From: Treponema sp. | Lineage (GTDB): Bacteria; Spirochaetota; Spirochaetia; Treponematales; Breznakiellaceae | DNA: 32,073 bases | Reading direction: 5' to 3' | NCBI GenBank assembly: GCA_031258305.1 | Contig: JAIRNA010000109.1 | Location: 1 to 32,073 of the forward strand | Part shown: positions 9,386-18,621 of the stretch, piece by piece | Position numbering within the stretch: the stretch's first letter is position 1 | Layout: every line of letters starts with the position of its first letter | The notes under the pieces: generated by a model | Database searches by the model: none | Told to the model about the DNA's origin: nothing | What the model saw: the letters and a program-made list of their open reading frames with translations, nothing else | Made by a program: the position numbers and the translations under genes

Positions 9386-10012
9386 ATGAACAGATATACA
9401 GAAATCCGTAGAACTACAAAAGAGACAGATATTTATGTGAGATTGAATCTTGACGGCAGTGGGAACGCCAAGCTAGATTATCCGATAGGCTTTATGAAGC
9501 ATATGCTCAACACCTTTGCCAAATACGGGCTTTTTGACATAGAAATTCAGGCGACCGGAGACCTAGACGTTGACCAGCATCACTTAGTCGAGGACACGGG
9601 CATTACACTGGGGCAGTGTTTCTCAAAGGCGCTGGGCGATAAGAAGGGTATCAGACGGTGCGGATTTTGCCTCTTCCCTATGGACGAGACCCTTGCCCGC
9701 GTCGTAGCGGATGTGTCTGGCAGAGGGTTTCTGGTATTTGAAGCCGATCTGACAGGAACGCCTTTCGTTTCCGGCGGATTCTCCTTCCAGACAGACACAG
9801 TTGCGGACTTCTGGCAAGGCTTTGCCGCCGCGGCCGGGTTGACTCTTCACTTCGACATCCTGCGGGGCAGAAGCGACCATCATAAGATAGAGGCGCTTTT
9901 CAAGGCGGCCGCCTGCGCTTTACGGGATGCCGTTGAAATTATCCCACGCTCTAAGGACGCCCTCCCCACTACCAAAGGCTTTTTGGAAAAGCCTTTGGCG
10001 GTGATAGTGTAG
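9386..10012 (+). CDS. hisB: Imidazoleglycerol-phosphate dehydratase
   Basis: RRTTKETDIYVRLNLDGSG, GFMKHMLNTFAKYGLFDIE, DQHHLVEDTGITLGQCFSKALGDKKGIRR, SDHHKIEALFKAAACALRDA. Confidence 0.96.
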   Translation: MNRYTEIRRTTKETDIYVRLNLDGSGNAKLDYPIGFMKHMLNTFAKYGLFDIEIQATGDLDVDQHHLVEDTGITLGQCFSKALGDKKGIRRCGFCLFPMDETLARVVADVSGRGFLVFEADLTGTPFVSGGFSFQTDTVADFWQGFAAAAGLTLHFDILRGRSDHHKIEALFKAAACALRDAVEIIPRSKDALPTTKGFLEKPLAVIV

Positions 10013-10044
10013 CCCGTACCGCCTCATAGCTTACGGTATCACAT

Positions 10045-10098
10045 GTCAGCAGCTATCTCCTGCCTAAAGGCGTGGGGTAGCTGACTACATATTTTTTG
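10045..10098 (+). terminator. Stem-loop and T-run downstream of hisB
   Basis: GTCAGC...GCTGAC with inner CTATCTCCTGCC taaa GGCGTGGGGTAG, followed by attttttgc. Confidence 0.65.
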
Positions 10099-10172
10099 CT
10101 GTTCTGTGTGGAAATTTATTCATAAAGAGGGTTTAATACCCCCCTCCCCCGCCCTTCTGCGGCGGAGATTAT

Positions 10173-11186
10173 TTATTTTATGGACACCAATTCTTTTTCA
10201 AATACGAGAAAGCTATTCGGCGGGAGAGCGCCTTTGCCCGCGCCGCGTTCTCCGTAGGCGAGTTCCGGCGGCAGGATAACGAGGCGTTTTTCCCCCGCCT
10301 TCATGTCAAGTACCATTTCTTCCCATCCCGCAATAACCATACCCATACCGACTTTGAATTCTATGGGACCGCCGTGAATGTCTGACGCATCAAAAACTTC
10401 CCCTGAAAGAAACATACCCTTGTATTTGATGGAAACGGTTTGTCCCTTCAGCGGCTTCACGCCTGTTCCTTCTTTTTGGATGATATATTTTATACCGGAA
10501 GCTGTTTCTCGCGCTGTCGGGTACTTCGCCTGGATTCTTGCGAGGTCAGAATCGCGTTGCGCCCGAATCTTCGCGGACTGCCTGTCTTTCCAATTCTGAA
10601 GGAGCTTGTCAAAAGACGCCTGGTCAGCCTTGAAGGCCGCCGCTTCTGTTCCGTTCCTCACGATATAAATGCGGTTGATTTTGTCGCCTTGCGCTATAGC
10701 GTTCACCACATTCTGTCCCTGAATGACCTGACCGAATATAGTGTGCTTACCATTGAGCCACGGCGTTTTCACATGAGTGATAAAGAATTGACTGCCGTTT
10801 GTGTTTGCTCCCGCATTAGCCATAGCCATTACCCCGGGTCCATCGAAAGTGAGACCTGTGTCTTCATCTGGAAACTGGTAGCCCGGACCGCCAGTTCCAT
10901 TTCCAAGCGGGTCCCCGCCCTGAATCATAAAGTCAGCTATGACACGGTGAAAAGTCAAACCATCGTAAAAAAGCTTGTTGCCCGCGTTCTTCATTGTCCC
11001 GCCAACGAGAGCGATGAAGTTGCACACGGTAAGAGGCGCTTTCTGATATTCGAGCCGCGCCACGATGTCGCCTTTCTCCGTGTTAATAACCGCGAAAATT
11101 CCGTTTCCAAGAGATTCCACAGCCACTCCAAAAGCCGCTTCCGTCATAAGCGCCAATAAAAGCCCGCTAGATATCTGTTTAATCAT
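10173..11186 (-). CDS. Dual-domain peptidyl-prolyl isomerase: N-terminal cyclophilin, C-terminal FKBP
   Basis: Cyclophilin: YDGLTFHRVIADFMIQGGDPLGNGTGGPGYQFPDE, GVMAMANAGANTNGSQFFIT. FKBP: GQTVSIKYKGMFLSGEVFDAS, MVIAGWEEMVLDMKAGEKRLVILPPELAYGERGAG. Confidence 0.95.
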   Translation of the reverse strand: MIKQISSGLLLALMTEAAFGVAVESLGNGIFAVINTEKGDIVARLEYQKAPLTVCNFIALVGGTMKNAGNKLFYDGLTFHRVIADFMIQGGDPLGNGTGGPGYQFPDEDTGLTFDGPGVMAMANAGANTNGSQFFITHVKTPWLNGKHTIFGQVIQGQNVVNAIAQGDKINRIYIVRNGTEAAAFKADQASFDKLLQNWKDRQSAKIRAQRDSDLARIQAKYPTARETASGIKYIIQKEGTGVKPLKGQTVSIKYKGMFLSGEVFDASDIHGGPIEFKVGMGMVIAGWEEMVLDMKAGEKRLVILPPELAYGERGAGKGALPPNSFLVFEKELVSIK

Positions 11187-11208
11187 AATACGCAAAGGTA
11201 TCACAAAA

Positions 11209-11259
11209 TTAAAAAAATGTAAACGCCGCACTTTACCGTACCACGCGGCAGACGTTTAC
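11209..11259 (-). terminator. Rho-independent terminator after the FMN-binding lipoprotein gene
   Basis: Reverse strand GTAAACGTCTGCCGC ... GCGGCGTTTACATTTTTTT. Confidence 0.75.
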
Positions 11260-11289
11260 TTTGAGAACTCGCTTGTCAATTAGCCGCCT

Positions 11290-11616
11290 TCATTTGAGTT
11301 GTTCTAAAGCGTTGTTCACCGCGTCCAGAAAGCCTCTGCTCGATTCGGTTGCCCCTGAAATCGCATCCACCGCTGTCGAATTTACCGCTTGCACGGTATC
11401 AGCGAGAGCAAGCATTGCTGGCTCTCCCACAAATTCGTCTTCGGTATGTACGAGAATTTCTATGGACTCTATACCGTCTTTACTTGCATAGACGAGCACA
11501 CGGATGGCGCCATAGAAGCCTTGTCCAACGCCTTCAAAACAAGAAATGTGTTTCCGCGACTCGACACCCACGCACGCTGTCAGCGTAACAGCGCATATAA
11601 AAAAGAATGTTCTCAT
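11290..11616 (-). CDS. Small FMN-binding domain lipoprotein (RnfG/NqrC-type domain)
   Basis: Lipobox-like LTAC; GFYGAIRVLVYASKDGIESIEILVHTEDEFVGEPAMLALADTVQAVNSTAVDAISGATESSRGFLDAV with SGAT-S flavinylation-type motif. Confidence 0.8.
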   Translation of the reverse strand: MRTFFFICAVTLTACVGVESRKHISCFEGVGQGFYGAIRVLVYASKDGIESIEILVHTEDEFVGEPAMLALADTVQAVNSTAVDAISGATESSRGFLDAVNNALEQLK

Positions 11617-11678
11617 ATTTATTCTACGGTGCGGACGCGGGATTTGATTCGTTTTTATTTTTTAAAATAAAAAAAGGA

Positions 11679-12000
11679 ATTGAAGTTCTGAACCCCGACT
11701 TTGAAACTTTGAACTCCGACTTTGAAGCTTTGAACCCCGACTTTGAAGTTCGGAACTCTAACTTTGAAGCTTTGAACTCCGACTTTGAAGCTTTGAACCC
11801 CGACTTTGAAGTTCGGAACTCTGACTTTGAAGCTTTGAACTCCAACTTTGAAGTTCTGAACTCCGACTTTGGAGTTCGGAACTCTGACTTTGAAGCTTTG
11901 AACTCTGACTTTGAAGTTCTGAACTCCAACTTTGAAGTTCTGAACTCCGACTTTGAAGTTCTGAATTCTGACTTTGAAGTTCCGAACTCCGACTTCTACC
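11679..12000. repeat. 21-bp minisatellite, about 15 units (consensus AACTCCGACTTTGAAGCTTTG / AACTCCGACTTTGAAGTTCTG)
   Basis: Direct read of units from 11691 at exact 21-bp steps to 11985, with variants aacccc/aactct and agctttg/agttcgg/agttctg. Confidence 0.97.
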
Positions 12001-12023
12001 ATTTCTACACTAACTACCAATAA

Positions 12024-12054
12024 ACGAGGGAGTTGGATTTCCCCACTCCCTCGT
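12024..12054. terminator. Bidirectional hairpin terminator
   Basis: Perfect 10-bp stem ACGAGGGAGT / ACTCCCTCGT (12024-12033 / 12045-12054), flanked by TTTT on the + strand. Confidence 0.8.
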
Positions 12055-12065
12055 TTTGAAATATT

Positions 12066-12551
12066 TTAGAACCAGAAACGGAAACCTAAAGCGCCGTTAA
12101 AGAAATCTGTATCGAGACCAAACGAAGGCAAAATTTGGACGCCCACCTGAGGCGCGACCTCTAAAAAGATTTCGCCATGTCCAAGGAACTGCCATGAAAG
12201 ACCTATCGGTACGCGCACACCAGCCGCAAGTCCAAGTTTATCGTTAAATCCCCACAGACTAGCGTGTCCGCCAACCCCAAAATACCATCCCAGGTTAATG
12301 TCGGGGACTAAAACGTCGTCGATGAAGTAATAATCGCCGGTTGCCGCAAGCGCAAGACCTTCATTCCCGGCACGTGCGTTGATTACCCAATAGATAGGCA
12401 AAGACGGCGCTTTAAGAGATAATCCTCCGCCGAAACCACCTAGTCCGCCGCCGCCCACAATGCCGACTCCCCATCCGCTCGGATGATCCGCAAACACGCT
12501 ACCGGTCGCCAACGCTAACCCAATAACGCACACCGCTAAAAATTTCTTCAT
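12066..12551 (-). CDS. Putative outer-membrane beta-barrel protein (spirochaete BAPKO_0422-like)
   Basis: Signal peptide MKKFLAVCVIGLALATGSVFA, glycine-rich segment, alternating beta-strand pattern, C-terminal GALGFRFWF. Family name is from memory of spirochaete proteins. Confidence 0.55.
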   Translation of the reverse strand: MKKFLAVCVIGLALATGSVFADHPSGWGVGIVGGGGLGGFGGGLSLKAPSLPIYWVINARAGNEGLALAATGDYYFIDDVLVPDINLGWYFGVGGHASLWGFNDKLGLAAGVRVPIGLSWQFLGHGEIFLEVAPQVGVQILPSFGLDTDFFNGALGFRFWF

Positions 12552-12619
12552 AAAAACCTCCATAGTTTAGAAATTTTTGAAAGAGCCGCTTTTCAAAAAG
12601 CCCTGCCCTCTTTTGGCTC

Positions 12620-12648
12620 ATTCTATAGAATATCGTTTTTTTAGTCAA
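12620..12648 (-). promoter_or_regulatory. Promoter of the OMP-like gene
   Basis: Reverse strand TTGACT (12643-12648), 17 bp, TAGAAT (12620-12625). Confidence 0.7.
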
Positions 12649-12663
12649 GCGGTTAGTACCATC

Positions 12664-13476
12664 TTAGGCCAGCAGCAACAGCTCATCGTTTGCGAGTTCC
12701 CGTTTCTTTATGTCCCGGAACCGCTGAACCACATCGGCAAGGGTGAGCTTTGCCTTTTCCTGCTGGTCAATGTCCAGAATGACTTCGCCTGCGTCCATCA
12801 TAAGAAGGCGATTGCCGTATTCGAGGGCTTGCGCCATGTTGTGCGTTATCATCATCACGGTGAGGCTATATTCCTTAGCGAAGCGGAGGGTAAGGCGCAT
12901 GATGATTTCCGCGTTGCGCGGGTCCAGCGCGGCTGTATGCTCGTCAAGCAGGAGAAGGCTGGGACGAGACATCACGGTCATAAGCAAGGTGAGCGCCTGC
13001 CGCTGTCCACCGGAGAAAAGTTCCACATTGTCCGCAAGTCGGTTTTCAAGCCCCATATCAAGGGCCCGCAGTTCTTCGCGGAACAGCTCCTTTACCTGCT
13101 TGTTGAGACTGATTTTCAGCCCTTTGTAACCCTTCTTACGGCAGAGGAGCATATTATCAGCAAGGCTCATTTTACCCGCGGTGCCAAGCAAGGGGTTTTG
13201 GAATATTCTGCCGATGTAGCGGGCGCGCCGATACTCGGCAGAACGCGTAATGTCTCGTCGTACGCCAACTTCCTCATCAAAGAGCAGAATCCGCCCCGAC
13301 GTTGGCTGACACGTTCCCGCGACTGCGTTGAAAAGAGTCGTCTTGCCGGCTCCATTAGAACCAATCACTGTGATGAAGTCCCCGCGATTCACAGTGAGGT
13401 TTATGTTTTTAAGAGCGTAATTCTCATCAGGCGTGCCTGCCGCAAAAACGACGCCGAGATTTTCTATTTTTATCAT
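12664..13476 (-). CDS. ABC transporter ATP-binding protein
   Basis: Walker A GSNGAGKTT, signature FSGGQRQALTLLMTVMSRPSLLLLDEHTAALDPRNAEI, H-loop MMITHNM. Confidence 0.92.
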   Translation of the reverse strand: MIKIENLGVVFAAGTPDENYALKNINLTVNRGDFITVIGSNGAGKTTLFNAVAGTCQPTSGRILLFDEEVGVRRDITRSAEYRRARYIGRIFQNPLLGTAGKMSLADNMLLCRKKGYKGLKISLNKQVKELFREELRALDMGLENRLADNVELFSGGQRQALTLLMTVMSRPSLLLLDEHTAALDPRNAEIIMRLTLRFAKEYSLTVMMITHNMAQALEYGNRLLMMDAGEVILDIDQQEKAKLTLADVVQRFRDIKKRELANDELLLLA

Positions 13477-13540
13477 GTTTATTTCTCCAATCTCATAGTA
13501 AATAATTTGTCCTTAATATTCAAGCTTGATTCTCTGTTCG

Positions 13541-14494
13541 TTAAAAAACCGTTTTGCGGAACAGCTCGCGGTCGAGCATAGAGAGCTTGATAACCGATCC
13601 GACCGGCAGTTTATAGGGAACCGCGAGGTCTCCGCCGAGGAAATTGGTTTTTAAGAGGCCCAATTTATCACCGTCTGGCGTTACGGCAGAAATTTCTATC
13701 CTGATGGGATAAGGATTTTGAGGCAAGGCATAGGTGAATAGGCCGAAAGTCTCCCCTTCTTTGGTTTCAGGATCGGTAAGCGTCAACTTGATACGGGTCG
13801 AAACTTCGGTTTCGATACCCGGCGCTGGCGTTTGAGCGACAACGACGCCCGCCTTTTCGCCCATTTGGGCGGGTCTGGAATCAAAGGCGAAATCCACGAC
13901 TGTCTTGCCAATTTGTTCAAGACAAGCCTCCAGTGACAGTCCTGTGAAATTCGGTGTTTTCATTATGGCATTTTCCTCGCCCTTGCTCACCACGAATTCC
14001 AATTCAACGGCGCCCGACACAGATGTTCCCGGCTCGGGCTTCTGCTCTATGATGGTTCCGGCCGGCTCTTTTGAAAATTGCGCCATGAAAGGCTCCTTTA
14101 TGGTGAACAGCGGGAAGTCAGTTGAGGCGAAGAGAGTCTGAATCTCCACCTTAACATCGTCTATTGAACGCCCTCGGTAGTCCTCTAAGGTGTTGAGAAT
14201 GATGCCTTGACTCACTACCAAACGGATGCGGCGTTCAGCCTTAACAAGAGCGCCAGCGACCGGGTCCTGTTCGAGAATCAAGCCTCGTTTCTCTTGGGAC
14301 GACCTCATCTGGAGCCGTGGGTACAGCTCCTTCTCCTGCAATTCGAGCAAGGCGCTTATCATATCCTTACCCGTTACATCGGGTACCATAGTTTGTTCCG
14401 CCCCCTGTACCGCGCTGAAGAAAACAGCAACCCCCACAAACACGGCAAAAATGGACATTCCTAACGCCATGAGCGCAAATGTTTTTCCTGTCAT
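13541..14494 (-). CDS. PASTA-domain protein with one TM helix, no kinase domain
   Basis: Repeated PASTA pattern: VPDVTGKDMISALLELQEKELYPRL...ILEQDPVAGALVKAERRIRLVVSQG; IIEQKPEPGTSVSGAVELEFVVSKG; TPNFTGLSLEACLEQIG...VVAQTPAPG. Confidence 0.85.
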   Translation of the reverse strand: MTGKTFALMALGMSIFAVFVGVAVFFSAVQGAEQTMVPDVTGKDMISALLELQEKELYPRLQMRSSQEKRGLILEQDPVAGALVKAERRIRLVVSQGIILNTLEDYRGRSIDDVKVEIQTLFASTDFPLFTIKEPFMAQFSKEPAGTIIEQKPEPGTSVSGAVELEFVVSKGEENAIMKTPNFTGLSLEACLEQIGKTVVDFAFDSRPAQMGEKAGVVVAQTPAPGIETEVSTRIKLTLTDPETKEGETFGLFTYALPQNPYPIRIEISAVTPDGDKLGLLKTNFLGGDLAVPYKLPVGSVIKLSMLDRELFRKTVF

Positions 14495-14557
14495 ACATTC
14501 TCCTCAATTTACAAGAATCCTAAAAGTTATAGTTTTAGAGATTCCTTGCTAATAAGC

Positions 14558-14586
14558 TTGTTTCTTTTCTCTAGGCGTGCTATAAT
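14558..14586 (+). promoter_or_regulatory. Promoter of the hybrid histidine kinase
   Basis: TTGTTT (14558-14563), 17 bp, TATAAT (14581-14586). Confidence 0.65.
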
Positions 14587-14595
14587 ACTACAATC

Positions 14596-17500
14596 ATGCA
14601 AAAAAGTGTAGCGCTTAAAAACGTCATAAAGCAAAATTTCAAACAACTCTTATTTGTATTTATAGCTTTCGTACTGATGGTAGTTTCAAGTTATCTTCTT
14701 ATCAAAAGCATCCTCCAAAAGACGCTTTCTTCCATCGTGGAAAACATTCTTGAAAGTGCTGACGTTAATGTCAGGGCGCAGTTTATTGAAACGGAAACTA
14801 TCTTACTTTACACCTACCATACTGTCAAGAATATGCTCCAGCAAGGCGCGACAGACGAGGACATTCTCACTTGTCTCACGAATACCACTATCGAAATGCG
14901 CTCCCAAAACGAAACTTCGTCTAATTTTTACGGAATATACGGATATATACGGGGTAAATTCTTAAACAGTATCGGCATTCCAATCCCCGATGACCTGTCG
15001 ATATCCAGTGTCTGGTACCAAACAGCGATGAATAGTGAGGAATCCATCGCTTACACCTCCTTCTATAATGACCAGATAACCGGGACGCCCCGCATCACGG
15101 CTGTGAAGAAAATCGTGGATAAGGAAGGCGGCATACTGGGCGTTTTAGCCGCGGATATGGACATTGCTCGTCTCAAGAACTACTTTCAAATCACCAGTTT
15201 ATCGGTAGATGGTTATATCTTTATGATAGATAAGAACACGAACATTATCGAGTATCCGGATACTTCCAAAATAGGGCGACCTCTGTCTGAGCTGGGTAAA
15301 TCGTACCACCAAATCAGCGAGTCTCTGGTTAAAAAACGGAGGGTATACGAAAAATATATTCGCAACCCAGACGACTCTATATCCATCTTGTTTTTCAAGG
15401 GAATAAAAGACAACTGGTTCATCGGATTGTCCATTCAAAAAGAAACTTTTTACCGTAGTCTCTACAACGAGACTATGTTTCTCATCGTGCTAGGCTTCGC
15501 GCTTATGGTTGCACTTATCGTCATCTTGCTTCGTATCTTTATGGCAAAAGTACGGACGGACGAGGACAGCCAGAATAAATCTTCGTTTCTGGCAAACATG
15601 AGTCACGAAATCCGTACGCCCATGAACGCCATCATTGGTATGGCGGAGCTTTTACTCCGCAAGGATCTGTCCAAAGAGGCATACGAAGACGTTCTCGAAA
15701 TCAAGCATGCCGGTTCAAGCCTTCTTGCTATAATAAACGACATTCTCGACTTCTCGAAGATTGAAGCAGGCAAGATGGACATCGTTCCAGTGGAATATTT
15801 CATCGCGTCCCTGATAAACGACTGTATAAGCATCATCCGTATGAAGATGGGGGGAAAACCCCTGCGTTTTATCTGTAACATCGACAGCCATCTGCCCAAT
15901 GCCTTTTTCGGCGATGAGGTCCGCGTCAGGCAAGTCGTTCTCAACTTGTTGAGTAACGCGGTGAAATACACGCTAAAGGGACACGTCACGCTGTCAATAG
16001 AATCCGGCGCACGTAACAACAACGCAACAACCCTCATCTTTAAAGTGAGCGACACGGGTATAGGCATAAAGCCCGAAGATATGCCGAAGCTATTCGGCAA
16101 CTTCACTCAGTTTGACAGTGTAAAAAATATCAATGTGGAAGGAACCGGACTGGGACTCGCTATATCGCGCAATCTCTGTAAGATGATGGGTGGCGATATC
16201 ACCGTAGAATCGGTCTATGGAACAGGAAGTGTCTTCACTGCCAACATCCCACAGGGAGTTCGGGATCCGGCGCTATTCGCTTCGATTATCGAACCTCATA
16301 ATAAACGAGTCTTGATAGTAGAGCGCCGCGAGATTTGGGTTTCTTCTCTAATTTATACCTTGAACAATCTTGGAATAGCATGTGAAAAGGCGGTATATCC
16401 GGAAGATGTGACTTCCGCGCTCCAAAACAATGATTTCTGTTTCGTATTCGTGTGTTACTATTTTTTAAATATGCTCAAGACGGCGCTTGCGAAAACCGGT
16501 AAAAATACGGAAATCATTCTGATAACCGAATTCGGAGAATCTATACCCGACGATATGCGTTCCATTTCCATGCCGATATTCCCTTTGCCTATAGCCAACA
16601 TCTTCAACGGGGTACGCGAAAACACTGTCCAAAGGAGAAATGAACCGAATCTCCATTTCATCGCGCCGGATGCTAACATCCTCATCATTGACGATATGGT
16701 AACGAACTTGAAGGTTGCCAAAGGGCTTATATCACCTTACAAGATGCAGATAGACCTTTCCACGAGCGGTGCAGAGGCGCTCCGCCTCATAGCGGTGAAA
16801 GATTATGACATCGTATTCATCGATCATATGATGCCGGGCATGGACGGCATCGAAACCGCAAATAAAATACGAGAAATACGTGAAAAAATCCCCCTCGTCT
16901 GCCTCACTGCCAACGCCATCGCAGGTATGAGAGAAATGTTCTTGAACAAGGGCTTTGATGACTATCTCGCTAAACCCATAGAAATCGGCAAGCTCGATGC
17001 CGTTCTCGAAAGGTGGATTCCGCTGAATAAAAAAAAGAAAAATATAACCGAATCCACGAATGTGAAGAAAGTCAACTCCGTGGAGTCCAAGCTTGTCGGA
17101 TTAGGCATAGATATAGACGATGCGGTCTCCCACACCGGAACAATTGAGAATCTCCTGGAAGCTCTCGAACAGTTCTGCGACGCTGATTTTGACGTTTACG
17201 TGAACGGTTTGAAAACCGCCTTGCAAAACCGCGACTTGAAAGATTACTCGGTTAAAATACACGCCATAAAGGGATTTATGGCGACAATCGGTATGAAGGA
17301 TATATCCAAATGGGCGAGGAGTCTTGAAATCGCCGCAAAAAGTGGAGATTTCTCCAAATGTGAAACCGACACTAACCAGATTTGTGGTGTTTTTACCGAA
17401 TTTCGTGATTCCCTCCGCTCGTTAGGCATCCTTGCGAAGGAAGACGCGGCAAAGCAAGAAGTTCCTCTCTCTCTTATCAACGAAAAACTGAAGACCCTGC

Positions 17501-17691
17501 TTACCGCGTGTATCAATTTCAACAGTAATGAGATAGACGCGGTTATGGACGATCTGGAAAAAGTCAGCGTGAGCGGTGAATCCGCCGAAGAATGGGATAT
17601 TTCATCCACGGCTATCTATTCGTTTATCGAAAATTATGATTATACTTTAGCCGCCCAGGAAATAGAGAAATTTTTGGATAGAAAACAGTGA
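14596..17691 (+). CDS. Hybrid sensor histidine kinase: Cache-type sensor, HisKA, HATPase, degenerate receiver, receiver, HPt
   Basis: [24 protein letters not shown] (H-box), [30 protein letters not shown]; receiver [11 protein letters not shown]...[16 protein letters not shown]...CLTANA...DDYLAKPI; HPt [13 protein letters not shown]. Confidence 0.95.
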   Translation: MQKSVALKNVIKQNFKQLLFVFIAFVLMVVSSYLLIKSILQKTLSSIVENILESADVNVRAQFIETETILLYTYHTVKNMLQQGATDEDILTCLTNTTIEMRSQNETSSNFYGIYGYIRGKFLNSIGIPIPDDLSISSVWYQTAMNSEESIAYTSFYNDQITGTPRITAVKKIVDKEGGILGVLAADMDIARLKNYFQITSLSVDGYIFMIDKNTNIIEYPDTSKIGRPLSELGKSYHQISESLVKKRRVYEKYIRNPDDSISILFFKGIKDNWFIGLSIQKETFYRSLYNETMFLIVLGFALMVALIVILLRIFMAKVRTDEDSQNKSSFLANMSHEIRTPMNAIIGMAELLLRKDLSKEAYEDVLEIKHAGSSLLAIINDILDFSKIEAGKMDIVPVEYFIASLINDCISIIRMKMGGKPLRFICNIDSHLPNAFFGDEVRVRQVVLNLLSNAVKYTLKGHVTLSIESGARNNNATTLIFKVSDTGIGIKPEDMPKLFGNFTQFDSVKNINVEGTGLGLAISRNLCKMMGGDITVESVYGTGSVFTANIPQGVRDPALFASIIEPHNKRVLIVERREIWVSSLIYTLNNLGIACEKAVYPEDVTSALQNNDFCFVFVCYYFLNMLKTALAKTGKNTEIILITEFGESIPDDMRSISMPIFPLPIANIFNGVRENTVQRRNEPNLHFIAPDANILIIDDMVTNLKVAKGLISPYKMQIDLSTSGAEALRLIAVKDYDIVFIDHMMPGMDGIETANKIREIREKIPLVCLTANAIAGMREMFLNKGFDDYLAKPIEIGKLDAVLERWIPLNKKKKNITESTNVKKVNSVESKLVGLGIDIDDAVSHTGTIENLLEALEQFCDADFDVYVNGLKTALQNRDLKDYSVKIHAIKGFMATIGMKDISKWARSLEIAAKSGDFSKCETDTNQICGVFTEFRDSLRSLGILAKEDAAKQEVPLSLINEKLKTLLTACINFNSNEIDAVMDDLEKVSVSGESAEEWDISSTAIYSFIENYDYTLAAQEIEKFLDRKQ

Positions 17692-17818
17692 ATAATTGAC
17701 GGTATTTCAGAAACTTGTAGGGGATAGCGAGTAAGGTTGACGTTACCACGCCCTATATTTGCACCGTTCTCGTGTCATAGCTTCTTAATAAATCTGAAAT
17801 TTATGGAACGGCCCGAGC

Positions 17819-17847
17819 TTGTCGATATGGTCGAATGATGTTATAAT
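17819..17847 (+). promoter_or_regulatory. Promoter of the response regulator gene
   Basis: TTGTCG (17819-17824), 17 bp, TATAAT (17842-17847). Confidence 0.6.
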
Positions 17848-17982
17848 TCCAGTACGGTAGACGTGTTATTGCCGTTAATCCTGCTGACATACGAAAGAAT
17901 GGAATGTCTTGCCGAAATTTGCAGACTTTTGAAAATTACGATTATGTCCGCGGACAGATAGAGAGTGGATAGGGAATCAATT

Positions 17983-18621
17983 ATGACGGATATAAAAACA
18001 ATCAAGACCATTCTTGTTGTAGACGATATGCCGGTAAATCTTATGACTATCAAAAACATTATTCGGAGCAACAATGAGTACGAACTGTGTAGTACCAAGA
18101 CAGGGCAAGAAGCATTGATAGTGTTGTCGAGGAACATCATAGATCTGATGCTGTTAGACATTGAAATGCCCAAAATGGACGGATTTCAATTATTCGAGAA
18201 AGTCAAGGAGAACAAATTCTATGACGGTGTGCCGGTAGTCTTTGTTACAGGCACCGCCACACCGGATGTCATAGACAAAGCCCTAAAGATGGGAGCACGA
18301 GACTACATCGTAAAGCCGATATATGCAAATATTCTCTTGAAAAAGATTCACGCCATATTCTATCCGTATGAAGGGGAGGTTGACCCAATACTAGACGTTT
18401 TGATACGACGCCTCGGACTTGTGGATGAGGCATGTAAAGTTGCCGACATCAACGAGGCGGAACGTCTTATAACCGCGATACAACCCGAAAAATATTCGGA
18501 AGTTATTAGCCTGACCCTGAACCGGGTACGCACTATGCTCCACAATCACGATAACACGCAAGCCACTAAAATGTTAAAGGGTTTACGAGAGTCCCTGACA
18601 AAGAATAACACTCGGTATTAG
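17983..18621 (+). CDS. Response regulator (receiver domain with uncharacterised C-terminal helical extension)
   Basis: TILVVDDMPVNLMTIKNII, DLMLLDIEMPKMDGFQLFE, VVFVTGTATPDVI, ARDYIVKPIYANILLKKI. ATG 17983 preferred over GTG 17965. Confidence 0.9.
   Translation: MTDIKTIKTILVVDDMPVNLMTIKNIIRSNNEYELCSTKTGQEALIVLSRNIIDLMLLDIEMPKMDGFQLFEKVKENKFYDGVPVVFVTGTATPDVIDKALKMGARDYIVKPIYANILLKKIHAIFYPYEGEVDPILDVLIRRLGLVDEACKVADINEAERLITAIQPEKYSEVISLTLNRVRTMLHNHDNTQATKMLKGLRESLTKNNTRY

Noticed and set aside
10045-10098. IS200/IS605 insertion sequence end
   Set aside because: The hairpin is suggestive, but no TnpA or TnpB ORF is present; treated as a terminator with possible dispersed-hairpin origin.
10440-11159. 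239-aa + strand ORF
   Set aside because: Antisense to the cyclophilin-FKBP gene; no motif.
11679-12000. 21-bp repeat as a CRISPR array
   Set aside because: Units are directly adjacent and all similar; there are no unique spacers and no cas genes in the window.
12577-13581. 334-aa + strand ORF
   Set aside because: Antisense to the ABC ATPase gene, whose motifs are unmistakable.
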